Under the pieces are notes generated by a model. It had not been told where the DNA came from. It worked only from the letters and a program-made list of their open reading frames with translations, and made no database searches. DNA of 64,000 bases from FEN-1350 sp964643355. Lineage in GTDB: Bacteria > Planctomycetota > Phycisphaerae > Sedimentisphaerales > Anaerohalosphaeraceae. Every line of letters begins with the position of its first letter. Position 1 is the first letter of the stretch. The DNA lies in assembly GCA_964643355.1 (NCBI GenBank), contig CAZXPW010000010.1, forward strand, positions 37,031-101,030, read 5' to 3'. The position numbers were made by a program, and so were the translations under genes. This document shows, one piece after another, positions 16,801 through 25,287 of the stretch.

Positions 16801-18079
16801 CGATGCCGGGGCCGGAGCGGCTCTGCTGGAGAAGTCCTTGACGCAATTTCCCAAAGATCCGCGACTGATTTTACTGAAATCCCGGCTTCTGCTGGCGTCC
16901 AGAACCAAGGCCTCGTTGAATCAGGCCATCGAGGTGCTCAAGACTCTGACGCGGGAACAGCCGAATGTGGAAGAGGCGTGGGTCCTGATGGCCCAGGCCT
17001 ATCTGTCTCGGTCCGATACGGCCAATGCCCTGGAAACGACTTTGCGAGGTCTGGCGAATTTGCCGCAGAGTTTTGCGCTGATGATGACCAAGGCCGCCTG
17101 CGAAGGGTATCGGAATCGTTCTCTGGCGATTCCGACCTATCAGTTAATCTGTCGTCAATTTCCGGAAAGCACCGAAGCGGCGCTGTCCCTGATCAACGCC
17201 TACCTCCAGGCCAACGACGCCCGGTCGGCTTTGGAACTGCTGGAAGTCTGGAAGAAGAAACCGCAGGGATCCGACCAGCCCAGGTTTGAATTGGCTACGG
17301 CGGCGGCGACCTGGCAATCGGGCGATACGGCTGCGGGGCAAAAACTCTTCGACGCTCTCTATGCGCAGCGTCCGGACGATCCGGCCGTACTGGTGGTCCA
17401 CGCCGAGTCTCTCGCCCGCGGACAAAAATGGACCGAGCTGGTGGATCTTCTTTCGGGATGGTTCGCCAAGCGACCGGATCGGTCGGATGTGATTGTCAGT
17501 TATATTGATACATTAACTGGAAAATCTGCTTCCGCGGTTACCGAAGCTATCGAACCGATTCTTCGCAGGATGATCGAGATCAAGCCCGATAGCGTGGACG
17601 CCCTGGCGGCGATGGGAACGGTCCTGCAATCTTCCGGTCGGTTCAGCCAGGCCCAGCCGTTTTATGAGAAGGCGATTCAACTAGATCCGGAACGGGTCAT
17701 CGTGCTGAACAATCTGGCCTGGATCCTCAGCGAGGAACTCAAACAGTACGACCGGGCGCTTCAACTGGTCGATCAGGCGATTCGCAAACGAGCCGATTAT
17801 TTTGACGCTTACGACACCCGCGGCGTGATTTATTTCCGGCTCAATCAGCTCGACAAATCGCTGGCGGATCTGACCCGGTGCGTGGAGGAGTTTCCCGCCG
17901 GCTCCGCCGCCCTGACGGGTTCCTTTTTCCATCAGGGCAGAACGCTGGCGGCAATGCAGCGAAAGGTCGAAGCGATGCAGTCCCTTCGAAAAGCACTCGA
18001 CCTGAATACCCAGACCCAGTCCTTGTCTCAGGCCGACATAGATGAGGCCAAGCGTCTTTTGGAGGAATTGAGCAGGTAG
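13886..18079 (+). CDS. Giant TPR protein with N-terminal membrane anchor (PrsT-like)
   Basis: I place the start at the ATG at 13886, which follows a GCGGAG site and gives an N-terminal membrane helix (about residues 9-31: WALLIVLVFAVALLLGVV) just after a positive stretch. An upstream in-frame ATG at 13787 would bury that helix and overlap the preceding gene. The remaining 1360 residues are almost entirely tetratricopeptide repeats, ending in well-formed ones (YEKAIQLDPERVIVLNNLAW). It should project from the inner membrane as a protein-binding scaffold. Exosortase/EPS loci in Gram-negative bacteria carry a TPR lipoprotein called PrsT; this gene holds the equivalent position but has no lipobox. 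It is the last gene before a strong terminator. Confidence 0.88.
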   Translation: MKRIANQGRINWALLIVLVFAVALLLGVVVWLRHWNRAGRASAGLELGNKAFAAENWNEAVVQYGRYLPIHQDDVDILIKFAKANLNSTPFKPGNLKQATDALNIALRQDASKCPEDLRREAANLLVEIYLETGMAGEAEVKAAEQLKIISDKDLQRKMALACLRQRKYSHAIETLTTLIQQDPSDIPSYALLAQIAEQPTEEVKGLPPADQLYDQIVSKNPASAQAYTIRAGYWMRKGDKPKAMADLDKAESCDLSKPADRLSLTAVWINIGDLDKARGHLEALNQTETKNLMYWNAWAELARRGGNSAEMVTVAEKALNALPKGAFLSTAAELYILAGDLEKAQTRIEDLRKIDLSSGQADYLQGLLAEKNQQWSTAIQFWQKAVGQGYNTETAYLKLAQAYEQMGDTISAVQQLKALIRENEKSFLGQINLARLLAELGRTEEANTAIQAAIRLVPTSAEARMIQTQVRLQMMQKGLVPDDTRAWEAVAKEMESLDKAGSSGLNVRLLRMQAAVYQQQWEAASKILEGLKKDFPDEIRVAFSSVDFLLKRKQVEPAIAELRQIVQKNPQSLLAVQYLARQLALQKQTDAAIAVLNEGIDRFTSFSDKRDLLLMLNSLYAQTGQSQKGYERLRELAAERPDDILLKREMVPFLLMQNKPDEAQAMVDSIKKLEGENGWQWRFEQALLGYLGKNFETNYPKIVPLLKENLVANPDDQASRMLLGKIYQKGGDKQLALSTFREALTRDPDNLQAIAYTAAALNAEGKTEQAREILDQAEKREIVDPLLDHIKVQSLMRQGNYVSAADQLKNMLAQNPDNQQDRLALAEVLARQKQYDQAEQHLTEILKIAPDSLDAASLLIDIRMVQNRPDDALAIAGRVVDSVKSAQAYLLRGRLYLRIKQVDQAKADMLKAVELAPDKTRGWIYQVDFYQATGDIPQSIKAVKEALALSPDDLEVVHRAIILLQASPDPADAGAGAALLEKSLTQFPKDPRLILLKSRLLLASRTKASLNQAIEVLKTLTREQPNVEEAWVLMAQAYLSRSDTANALETTLRGLANLPQSFALMMTKAACEGYRNRSLAIPTYQLICRQFPESTEAALSLINAYLQANDARSALELLEVWKKKPQGSDQPRFELATAAATWQSGDTAAGQKLFDALYAQRPDDPAVLVVHAESLARGQKWTELVDLLSGWFAKRPDRSDVIVSYIDTLTGKSASAVTEAIEPILRRMIEIKPDSVDALAAMGTVLQSSGRFSQAQPFYEKAIQLDPERVIVLNNLAWILSEELKQYDRALQLVDQAIRKRADYFDAYDTRGVIYFRLNQLDKSLADLTRCVEEFPAGSAALTGSFFHQGRTLAAMQRKVEAMQSLRKALDLNTQTQSLSQADIDEAKRLLEELSR

Positions 18080-18123
18080 TCGTCAAGTAAAATTTTGAAA
18101 AAATTCGGGTTGGTACACTATAG

Positions 18124-18163
18124 CCCGTATCCGGAACTATTCCGGATACGGGTTTCTTTTTTT
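18124..18163 (+). terminator. Rho-independent terminator of the surface-polymer operon
   Basis: A perfect 12-bp stem (18124-18135 with 18141-18152) closes a 5-base loop and is followed by a T-rich run to 18163. It lies 45 bp after the TPR stop codon. Confidence 0.95.
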
Positions 18164-18367
18164 ATGTTCTGAGGCCGGAGTTGATCGTTGCCGTGACGAT
18201 TCTCCGGCTTATTCTTATCTTAAGTCCTTTTCTGATAAAGGCTTACAGGAGAATGCGCCGCGGGTTATCCGTGCGAAAGCCGGCCGGGATATTCCTATAA
18301 AACGATAGGATAAAGGTTAGAATCGAAGGTTCTATCGGCCATTTTCAAAAATCGGTATTTTTCCGGA

Positions 18368-18397
18368 TTGAACATTTGAGGAAACTTCGATTATAAT
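18368..18397 (+). promoter_or_regulatory. Candidate sigma-70 promoter for a structured RNA
   Basis: TTGAAC (18368-18373) and TATAAT (18392-18397) are separated by 18 bases. Transcription would begin near 18404, ahead of the hairpin-rich stretch and the PEP-CTERM genes. Confidence 0.6.
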
Positions 18398-18403
18398 GGC
18401 AGT

Positions 18404-18790
18404 GGATTGATAGGATTGATACAGATCGTATATGCCATACAACCCTCAGGGTTGCAGGTGTTATTGTACGGTCGAGGATGATGAAAGATGGAAGGGAGAA
18501 TGCTGTTGTAGTCCTCGGTGGGGCGGTTCCCGCCAGCGGCGGCTCGGAGCGGATGATTACGCTGCTGAAGGCGGGAACTTTCCCCCGGGGGTAACCCGCA
18601 TGATCCTTTCCCCGAATCAAAACAAGTTACGGCGGTATTGCGCTGAGGACAAATTGTATGATCTGTCCAAGCGGCTGAATGGGATGATGAAGATGCGGAT
18701 GGGAGAAACAATGATCAACCGGACCAGAGGGATCGACAACTACAGTCGGGAACCCAACCCGACTGTGGGGGGTGATCTTCGTTCTTTTTC
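18404..18790 (+). ncRNA. Candidate structured RNA or long leader
   Basis: No convincing gene fills 18165-18891. Downstream of a good promoter there is a strong nested hairpin: 18526-18534 pairs with 18570-18578 (GTTCCCGCC/GGCGGGAAC) and continues inside as 18535-18541 with 18560-18566. A smaller hairpin, CAACC/GGTTG, lies near 18440. At 18742-18750/18758-18766 a 9-bp stem is followed by a G run and then T-rich sequence to about 18790, which could be an attenuator or the 3' end of an sRNA. I do not recognise a known RNA family. An open frame from 18432 crosses this region but has no ribosome site. The next gene starts at 18892. Confidence 0.45.
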
Positions 18791-18891
18791 CTTTCCTTCG
18801 GTGATGACTTATCATGCGGATATCTGTCCTCGTTGAAACAGATAAGAGAGGACATAGAATTTATAGATTAGAATCTGGAAAGGAGTGCTGT

Positions 18892-19521
18892 ATGAGAGAT
18901 CGAATCTTACTCATCGGTTTTGTAATATTATTGATCTCGTTGATCGGAACGGCTGGGGCCGGAGTAACGACATTAACGGCGCATTTGACGAAATCGAATG
19001 AATTGCCCGATGGCATCAAATATGGTCAGGTTGACATAGTAGCAGATTCTACGGCAGGGACCGTTCGCTTTGAAGTCCAAGCGTTTGATGTGTATTCGAG
19101 TATCGGGAGCAACTTTGGCATTCAAGCTTTCGGATTCAATTACGCCAACGGCTTGAATCCATACGATTGGACCATTTCGTTGCCATCTGGTTGGGCATGG
19201 GTTGCCGATAGCCAGGTTGACGGATTTGGGAATTTTGAGATGAAGACTCAAGGTAATGGTAGTACTCGATACAGCCCACTTGAATTTACCATTACGCTGC
19301 CTGACATAACTACCGCTATTGCGAGTAATTTCGCTTTTCTTTCAACCGGCGGAGAGTCGTCTATGTTTGCCGCTCATGTGGCGGGATTTTGCGTCAATGG
19401 TTCAACGGTGGAAAGTCATTTTATCGCGGATGGTCCATATGTTCCCGCCCCGGGTGCGTTGATTCTGGGCAGTATGAGCATCGGTCTGGTCGGCTGGCTG
19501 CGAAGACGCAGCAATTTATAA
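18892..19521 (+). CDS. PEP-CTERM-like exported protein (PAP variant)
   Basis: The ATG at 18892 follows a strong AAAGGAG site. The 209-residue product begins with a signal peptide (RILLIGFVILLISLIGTAGA), continues as a beta-rich domain of about 160 residues that I do not recognise, and ends with VPAPGALILG, a hydrophobic stretch and GWLRRRSNL. That tripartite tail (short proline motif, membrane helix, arginine cluster) is the exosortase sorting signal, here with PAP instead of PEP. It is the first gene after the operon encoding the exosortase and is a likely substrate. An upstream in-frame ATG at 18814 is rejected because it would bury the signal peptide. Confidence 0.85.
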   Translation: MRDRILLIGFVILLISLIGTAGAGVTTLTAHLTKSNELPDGIKYGQVDIVADSTAGTVRFEVQAFDVYSSIGSNFGIQAFGFNYANGLNPYDWTISLPSGWAWVADSQVDGFGNFEMKTQGNGSTRYSPLEFTITLPDITTAIASNFAFLSTGGESSMFAAHVAGFCVNGSTVESHFIADGPYVPAPGALILGSMSIGLVGWLRRRSNL

Positions 19522-19664
19522 TCGAACCAAGTGGAACAAAACGATTGGGGAAAACCGTTCAGAAAAGAATGAACAGAAAGGGGGCTCGAGCGAAGAAGAG
19601 CGAGACACAAACGGACAGGCGATAAGAAAAAGAGAATGATCATTCAAATTCGAAAGGTAACAAC

Positions 19665-20297
19665 ATGAAAAAGGTAATGACTTTATTGTTCTTGCTTTCA
19701 TCCGCGATAGCGGTGGGAACACCGACGATAAATATCGCAGATGGCCCAGGGAACGGCCCTGGCGGCTCGTTTTTGATCACAGTTGTTTCGGAAGGGTGGA
19801 AGGGAAATCCAGTAGGAAGTACATTCTACACCTTCTGCATTGAGAAGGATGAATTTATTTCCCCCCCTCCTTCCGGACCCTATGATGTGGTCATTAATAC
19901 CCAGGCCGAACTTGGTGGTGTAAATACAAACTCGGGAGATCCTCTCGATCCCCTGACCGCTTATTTGTATACCGCCTATATAAAGGGAACATTGGCTGGA
20001 TGGACCAATTCCAATGCCGATAATGATGACCTTCAAAATGCCATTTGGTATATTGAACAGGAAATCAATTCTCTACCGGCTGGAAATGCGACTACTTGGT
20101 ACAATCAGGCGGTTGCCGCTGGTTGGACCTCTATCCAGAATGTTCGCGTGATGAACCTTTATAAGAAGGGTCATGCCGGTGAGAGCGGATACGAGAAGCA
20201 AGACATGTTGACCATTATCCCTGCTCCGGGTGCCCTTTTGCTCGGCAGTTTGGGAATGGGGCTGGTTGGCTGGCTGCGTCGTCGTCAGGCCGTGTAA
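19665..20297 (+). CDS. PEP-CTERM-like exported protein with thioester-like Cys/Gln motifs
   Basis: This 210-residue protein has a signal peptide (residues 1-18) and ends in IPAPGALLLG plus a hydrophobic helix and GWLRRRQAV, the same sorting tail as its neighbour. Its core contains TFCIEKDE (Cys58) and LQNAIWYIEQ (Gln124). Gram-positive thioester adhesin domains form an internal Cys-Gln bond from an aromatic-C-[IL]-[DE] motif and a [TL]QxA[IV]W motif, and both patterns are present here. Bond formation is an inference from motifs only; the 66-residue spacing is shorter than in streptococcal examples as I recall them. A GAAAGG site precedes the ATG, and a terminator follows 18 bp after the stop. 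Confidence 0.83.
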   Translation: MKKVMTLLFLLSSAIAVGTPTINIADGPGNGPGGSFLITVVSEGWKGNPVGSTFYTFCIEKDEFISPPPSGPYDVVINTQAELGGVNTNSGDPLDPLTAYLYTAYIKGTLAGWTNSNADNDDLQNAIWYIEQEINSLPAGNATTWYNQAVAAGWTSIQNVRVMNLYKKGHAGESGYEKQDMLTIIPAPGALLLGSLGMGLVGWLRRRQAV

Positions 20298-20314
20298 GTC
20301 TTCGTATCGGTAAT

Positions 20315-20345
20315 AAAAAAGGCCGAGTTCTCTCGGCCTTTTTTA
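20315..20345 (+). terminator. Rho-independent terminator after the PEP-CTERM pair
   Basis: GGCCGAG (20321-20327) pairs with CTCGGCC (20332-20338) across a 4-base loop. It is flanked by an A tract and a T tract, so it could act in both directions. Confidence 0.93.
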
Positions 20346-20975
20346 TGTCTGTTTTGTATTCGTGCCAAATAGAATCGAAGCCCCAGAAGCAAAGCGCGTG
20401 ACGGACCTTTTTGTTTCGGCATGGTACTTCGATCCGGGACGCTCTGAAGTGGAGACCTATCATTCGAAGCGGCTGCGATAAGGTACGGACCATGTGTCAT
20501 ATTGGCAACAACAAAATGAAATTGTTAACTCATTTACACGGTATGATAACAGATCTTCGCGTCGGCGAAGATCGTCTTCGAATCCTCTTAGATTGGGTAG
20601 TGGTCTTTCCAGTTGACAGACTTGACCGATTTGGGAATCAGGTAAGGGATGCTCAGTTGAATCTGGGGCCGGGAAAAGATATTCTCAATGCCGGTAAGCA
20701 CATTTCTTTATGATTCCCTGATAATGGCAAGCGTATACCGGTTTCAACGGTCAGGGGAATTGAATCAGGATTTTTGAATGGAGGCAAAAAGGGTGTTTAT
20801 CCTGGATCTATCTTGAGCGTATTGTTCGAACAATAAATATCAACATTGAAGGCTGCTCCTCCGCAATATGTTATTGTTTGCATACAGAAAAATCGAAGGT
20901 GACCATATTGGCAACCCCTTTTCGGATAACAGAAAATGTTCCGAAAACGGAAGGAAAATTCGGGCAGGAGAGAAA
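20346..20975. other. Intergenic region, no gene seen
   Basis: This stretch lies between the PEP-CTERM terminator and the GLUG gene. A 100-codon open frame at 20411-20713 lacks a ribosome site and a recognisable composition, so I do not call it. The one striking element is a perfect palindrome at 20821-20834, listed separately. Confidence 0.6.
20821..20834. promoter_or_regulatory. Perfect 14-bp palindrome, possible operator
   Basis: ATTGTTCGAACAAT reads the same on both strands and sits about 140 bp upstream of the chosen GTG start of the large GLUG gene. It resembles a dimeric repressor site, but no cognate regulator is encoded next to it. Confidence 0.4.
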
Positions 20976-23900
20976 GTGGTTGAAGGGACGCCATTTCTGT
21001 CGGCTCTGGAACTGGTTCTGATTGCTCCCATCCTGGCGTACTCGGGTGGCGGGGGAACAGCGGGGGACCCCTATCAAATCTCGAATGCCGCCGACTGGGA
21101 GCAGTTGATTCTTACCCCACCGGATTGGGACAAGAACTTTGTTCTTGTATCCGATATCTGTTTGACGGAATTCACTCTCTCGATGGTGGGAACAAAAGAC
21201 AATTACTTCGTCGGGGTTTTGGATGGGAACGGTCATATTATTTCATGTCTGGATATAGTATTGCCTTATAGCGATGAAGTGGGCCTCTTTGGTTCCGTGG
21301 GGTCTTCCGGTCGTATTGTTAACCTCGGTTTGGTGGATATAGATGTTCGGGGGCGAAAAAGCGTCGGAGGTCTTGTGGGGGTCAATCGGGGAATGATCCA
21401 ATCCTGTTTTGTCGTCGGTACTGTAGCGGGTTCAGGCGATGAAATCGGCGGTCTGGTGGGGCGAAATAGCAACGGAACGATTAGTTCCTGTTATACCGTG
21501 GGGTCCGTTAGCGGTCAGGATTGGGTTGGAGGACTTGTCGGGAATAATTGGTCCGGCTCGATTGCCGATTGTTACGCCTCCAGTACTGTTGCGGTATCTG
21601 GATCGTATGGAGGCGGCTTGATCGGAATGAATAAAGGTAGCGTGGTTTCGAGCTTCTGGGATATTCAGATCTCGGGTCAATCGACCAGTGGAGGTGGTAA
21701 AGGATTAACCACGATCCGGATGAAAACCCTATCGACCTACCAGAATGCCGGCTGGGCGGACAAAGGCTGGATTTTGGATGAGGGAAAGGATACCCCGCGA
21801 TTGTCATGGGAAAATGCTCCGGGAGACCTGATTCCACTTCCGGCGATTCCCCTGATCGGCAGCGGGGCCGAAGCGGATCCCTATCTGATTTATTCGGGTG
21901 AGGAGTTTGCGATTATTAGCGAGTTTTCTTCGCTTCTGGACAAACAAATCCGCCTTATGGCCGATCTGGATTTAGCCGGTATCGAGCTCTATCCCATCGG
22001 GACCGTCATTCCGTTCACCGGAATCTTTGATGGAAACGGTCACACGCTCCGAAATCCAGTCCTCCGTCAGCCTGCCTGGGACGATCTGGGCTTGTTTGGC
22101 CGGATTGGTCCCGCCGGCAAAGTCAGGAACTTGAAGATACTGGACGCAACGATCATCGGCCGAAATATTGTCGGTGGTTTGGCCGCCCGTAATGAGGGTG
22201 CCGTAGAATTCTGTTCCGTTACCGGTTTCATCAAGGGAGAATATGTTGTGGGGGGCTTGTTGGGGCTCAATTACGGTTCCGTAACCGCCGGTTGTTCTTT
22301 GGGACAGGTCGAAGGGTATGGTTGGGTGGGTGGGCTGGTGGGATGGAATGATGTTTGGCCAGGAACTTCCGGAGGAACGATTACGGCCTGCTTTACAAAA
22401 AATTTCGTCAATGGTTTCGGTGACGATATCGGGGGATTGGCGGGGGTGAATTATGGAGTCGTGTCATCCTGTTATGCCAATGGGCCCGTCAAAGGTTTTC
22501 GATTGGTGGGGGGGCTGATCGGATTGAACTCCGGCCTGACGATGTTCAGTTATTCCACGGGAGTCATTCAGGGCGATTATGAAGTGGGTGGATTGGCGGG
22601 AACGAATGAGTCTCGAGGAGGTTCCGGCCTGGTCTCTTCCAGTTTTTGGGATTATCAATTGTCCGGGCAAACGATCAGCGGAGGGGGGAAAGGATTAACG
22701 ACGGACCAGTCGAAATCCCTTTCCATCTATCAGAACGCCGGTTGGGCGGGCAAGGGTTGGGTCATAGAGGATAAGAAAGATACGCCGCGATTGTCGTGGG
22801 AGAATACCCCGGGAATTACGATTTCCCCTCCGACGATTCCTCTGGAGGGAAGCGGTACCGAGACCGACCCCTACCGGATTCGCTCGGCCGAGGATTTTAC
22901 CAAAATGAGTTGGTATTCCGCTCTTCTGGACAAACATATCCGGCTCATGGCAGATCTGGATCTACGCGGCGTTGCGCTGTATCCGATTGGGGACACAAAA
23001 CCATTTTCCGGGGTATTTGACGGCGGAGGTCGTATTCTGTATAATGCAAGTGTCAATGAAAGAGGTCGGAATTATGTCGGTTTGTTTAGTCGGATCGGAC
23101 CGGGTGGCCGGGTAAAGAACCTTGGCGTGATCAATGTTCGTATTGTGGGACAGTATAATGTCGGGGGTCTGGTGGCGCAGAACGAGGGTGAGATCGAATC
23201 TTGTTATGCCGACGGCAGCATAAGCGGCAAAGGGAATGTAGGGGCCTTAGTTGGAGCCAACGGGATCGGGGGCTCGTCCTCTGCGGGGTCGATTATTTCC
23301 TCCTATGCCGCGGGAATCGTCAATGGAAGCGGCGATGATGTCGGAGGTTTGGCGGGAACCAATTATGGCGTGATACGGTCCAGTTATTCCGCTGCAACCG
23401 TTTTTAACACCGGTAGCAAGGTTGGGGGCCTGGTCGGAAGGAACCATAATTCGATTCTATCGTGTTATGCATTAGGGGAGGTGGCGGGCGATTCCGGCGT
23501 CGGCGGGCTTGTGGGATCGAATGATTCGGGCACGATTCATTCCTGTTATGCGTCAGGAAAGATCAGTGGTATCAACGAAGCCATCGGAGGACTGGTCGGA
23601 GAGAACGCCGGCAGTGTCGTAAGCAGCTTTTGGGATATCCAGACCAGCGGCCAGGCATTCAGCGAAGGGGGGACGGGTTTGACCACGATTGAAATGTGGC
23701 AATCTACGACCTTTATCGACGCCGGCTGGGATTATTCCAGTGCGGATGGGACGCCGGCGGTATGGAAGGTTTTGCAGGAAGGAAAGAGCTATCCGATTCT
23801 TGCCTGGCAGCCGAGAGTTTCGAAGGACTATTCCGGTGGGGATGGGACTTCCGCCAATCCGTTTCAGCTTGCGGATGCGGATGATCTGCTGATGCTGTCG

Positions 23901-25235
23901 AATTCCTCCAAGGATTGGAACAAGGCCTTCATCCTGACGGCCGATATCGACTTGCGAGAAGAGATATTTTACCGTGCCCCGATCGCTCCGGATGTTGATG
24001 ATGGCCGGGAGGATTTTCAGGGAATAAAATTTACCGGAACATTCGATGGGAATAACCATCGGATCCTGAATCTGAATCTTACCAACGAAATCAATTCGAG
24101 CTATTTGGGATTGTTCGGTTATCTCGATACCGCCCGCATCGAAAATCTTCGGCTTGAGGGTGTTTCGATTTCCGCCGCCAAGAGTTCGTATGTGGGATCG
24201 CTTGCAGGATTTACGAATGGTTGTTGGATCCGGGGTTGTTCGAGTACCGGAACCGTCGTTGTCGATCCCGCTGGCGACGGATATTTTGTTGGCGGGTTGA
24301 TCGGGTATAATTTTGCGGGTTCCGTCTCATTCTGTTGGTCCCAAGGAATCGTGGGCGGATGGAATATTGTCGGCGGTCTAGTCGGGCAGAATGACGGCCC
24401 GATGGCTTCCTGTTGGTCCCGTGCCGATGTTCTGGGGAATTATGATGTCGGTGGACTGGTTGGATACCAAGGCGTCCAATCCCTGATTTTCAGTTCTGCA
24501 ACTGGTTCGGTCAACGGTCGGTACTCCATTGGAGGCCTGACGGGATTGAATATGGGTATAATAACCTCCTGTTTTGCCGAAAGCGACGCAACGGCAACGG
24601 CAGTGTATGGAATGGTCGGTGGGCTGGTAGGTGCGAATGGAGGAACGATTTCGTTTTCGTATGCAAGCGGACAAGTTGATGGTATGGGGCAACAAAACAA
24701 AGACGGTCGAGGCGTCGGCGGTCTGGTGGGATATAATATGTTCGGGCAGATTTCCTCCTGTTATTCGACCGGTTATGTCGCGGGTTCGGGCACTAATGTC
24801 GGCGGATTTGTTGGAAACGATGAGAAAGGAACAATCAATTCCTGTTTCTGGGATATCCAAACATCGGGGCAAACCCGTGGGTCGGTTGGAATAGGATTGA
24901 TTACGGAAAAGATGAAACAAATATCGACCTACATGGGTGCTCAATGGGACTTCGTGGGTGAATTCACGAATGGATCTGCGGATATCTGGCGACTCTGTGA
25001 CGACGGAATAGACTATCCAATACTTGCCTGGCAGTCGGGACGATTCGGGGACAATTCGTGCCCAGACGGTATCGGCTTTGAAGACCTGATGTATTTGTCG
25101 GATCGATGGCTTGGGAATGTTCCGGGCGCCGCGGATTCTGATCTTGACGGTCGAATCGACTTGTCTGATTTCGCAGTTTTGTCTGATCAATGGCTCAAGA
25201 ATGATTACGAAATTCATGTTGGGAAGATGGATTGA
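20976..25235 (+). CDS. Giant GLUG-repeat exported protein with dockerin-like C-terminus
   Basis: I choose the GTG at 20976 because GGAG stands 5 bases before it and the product then begins with a plausible signal segment (ELVLIAPILA) just ahead of AYSGGGG, the position seen in its two relatives at 35721 and 37826. The protein has about 1419 residues. It is built of GLUG-type repeats (GGLVG.N.G.I.SCY pattern) grouped in four long blocks, each closed by a segment like SSFWDIQTSGQ plus GLTT. The last 45 residues hold two dockerin-like halves (AADSDLDGRIDLSDFAVLSD and the QWL tail). Such proteins are thought to be cell-surface or secreted, possibly binding carbohydrate or assembling with cohesins. 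Function is unknown. Confidence 0.88.
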   Translation: MVEGTPFLSALELVLIAPILAYSGGGGTAGDPYQISNAADWEQLILTPPDWDKNFVLVSDICLTEFTLSMVGTKDNYFVGVLDGNGHIISCLDIVLPYSDEVGLFGSVGSSGRIVNLGLVDIDVRGRKSVGGLVGVNRGMIQSCFVVGTVAGSGDEIGGLVGRNSNGTISSCYTVGSVSGQDWVGGLVGNNWSGSIADCYASSTVAVSGSYGGGLIGMNKGSVVSSFWDIQISGQSTSGGGKGLTTIRMKTLSTYQNAGWADKGWILDEGKDTPRLSWENAPGDLIPLPAIPLIGSGAEADPYLIYSGEEFAIISEFSSLLDKQIRLMADLDLAGIELYPIGTVIPFTGIFDGNGHTLRNPVLRQPAWDDLGLFGRIGPAGKVRNLKILDATIIGRNIVGGLAARNEGAVEFCSVTGFIKGEYVVGGLLGLNYGSVTAGCSLGQVEGYGWVGGLVGWNDVWPGTSGGTITACFTKNFVNGFGDDIGGLAGVNYGVVSSCYANGPVKGFRLVGGLIGLNSGLTMFSYSTGVIQGDYEVGGLAGTNESRGGSGLVSSSFWDYQLSGQTISGGGKGLTTDQSKSLSIYQNAGWAGKGWVIEDKKDTPRLSWENTPGITISPPTIPLEGSGTETDPYRIRSAEDFTKMSWYSALLDKHIRLMADLDLRGVALYPIGDTKPFSGVFDGGGRILYNASVNERGRNYVGLFSRIGPGGRVKNLGVINVRIVGQYNVGGLVAQNEGEIESCYADGSISGKGNVGALVGANGIGGSSSAGSIISSYAAGIVNGSGDDVGGLAGTNYGVIRSSYSAATVFNTGSKVGGLVGRNHNSILSCYALGEVAGDSGVGGLVGSNDSGTIHSCYASGKISGINEAIGGLVGENAGSVVSSFWDIQTSGQAFSEGGTGLTTIEMWQSTTFIDAGWDYSSADGTPAVWKVLQEGKSYPILAWQPRVSKDYSGGDGTSANPFQLADADDLLMLSNSSKDWNKAFILTADIDLREEIFYRAPIAPDVDDGREDFQGIKFTGTFDGNNHRILNLNLTNEINSSYLGLFGYLDTARIENLRLEGVSISAAKSSYVGSLAGFTNGCWIRGCSSTGTVVVDPAGDGYFVGGLIGYNFAGSVSFCWSQGIVGGWNIVGGLVGQNDGPMASCWSRADVLGNYDVGGLVGYQGVQSLIFSSATGSVNGRYSIGGLTGLNMGIITSCFAESDATATAVYGMVGGLVGANGGTISFSYASGQVDGMGQQNKDGRGVGGLVGYNMFGQISSCYSTGYVAGSGTNVGGFVGNDEKGTINSCFWDIQTSGQTRGSVGIGLITEKMKQISTYMGAQWDFVGEFTNGSADIWRLCDDGIDYPILAWQSGRFGDNSCPDGIGFEDLMYLSDRWLGNVPGAADSDLDGRIDLSDFAVLSDQWLKNDYEIHVGKMD

Positions 25236-25287
25236 ATTTACGAGAATCCAAAAATGGTTCAAACAACCGGAATTCGGAGGGTAAGAA

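Noticed and set aside
18432..18836. 134-codon open frame after the polymer operon
   Set aside because: No ribosome site, and it runs through strong RNA hairpins and a terminator-like stem. Better explained as structured RNA.
20411..20713. 100-codon open frame before the GLUG giant
   Set aside because: No ribosome site and no recognisable composition or domain.
20976..25235. Regular repeats as a CRISPR array or satellite
   Set aside because: The periodicity is in the protein (GLUG units) with variable DNA and spacing, in one long open frame.
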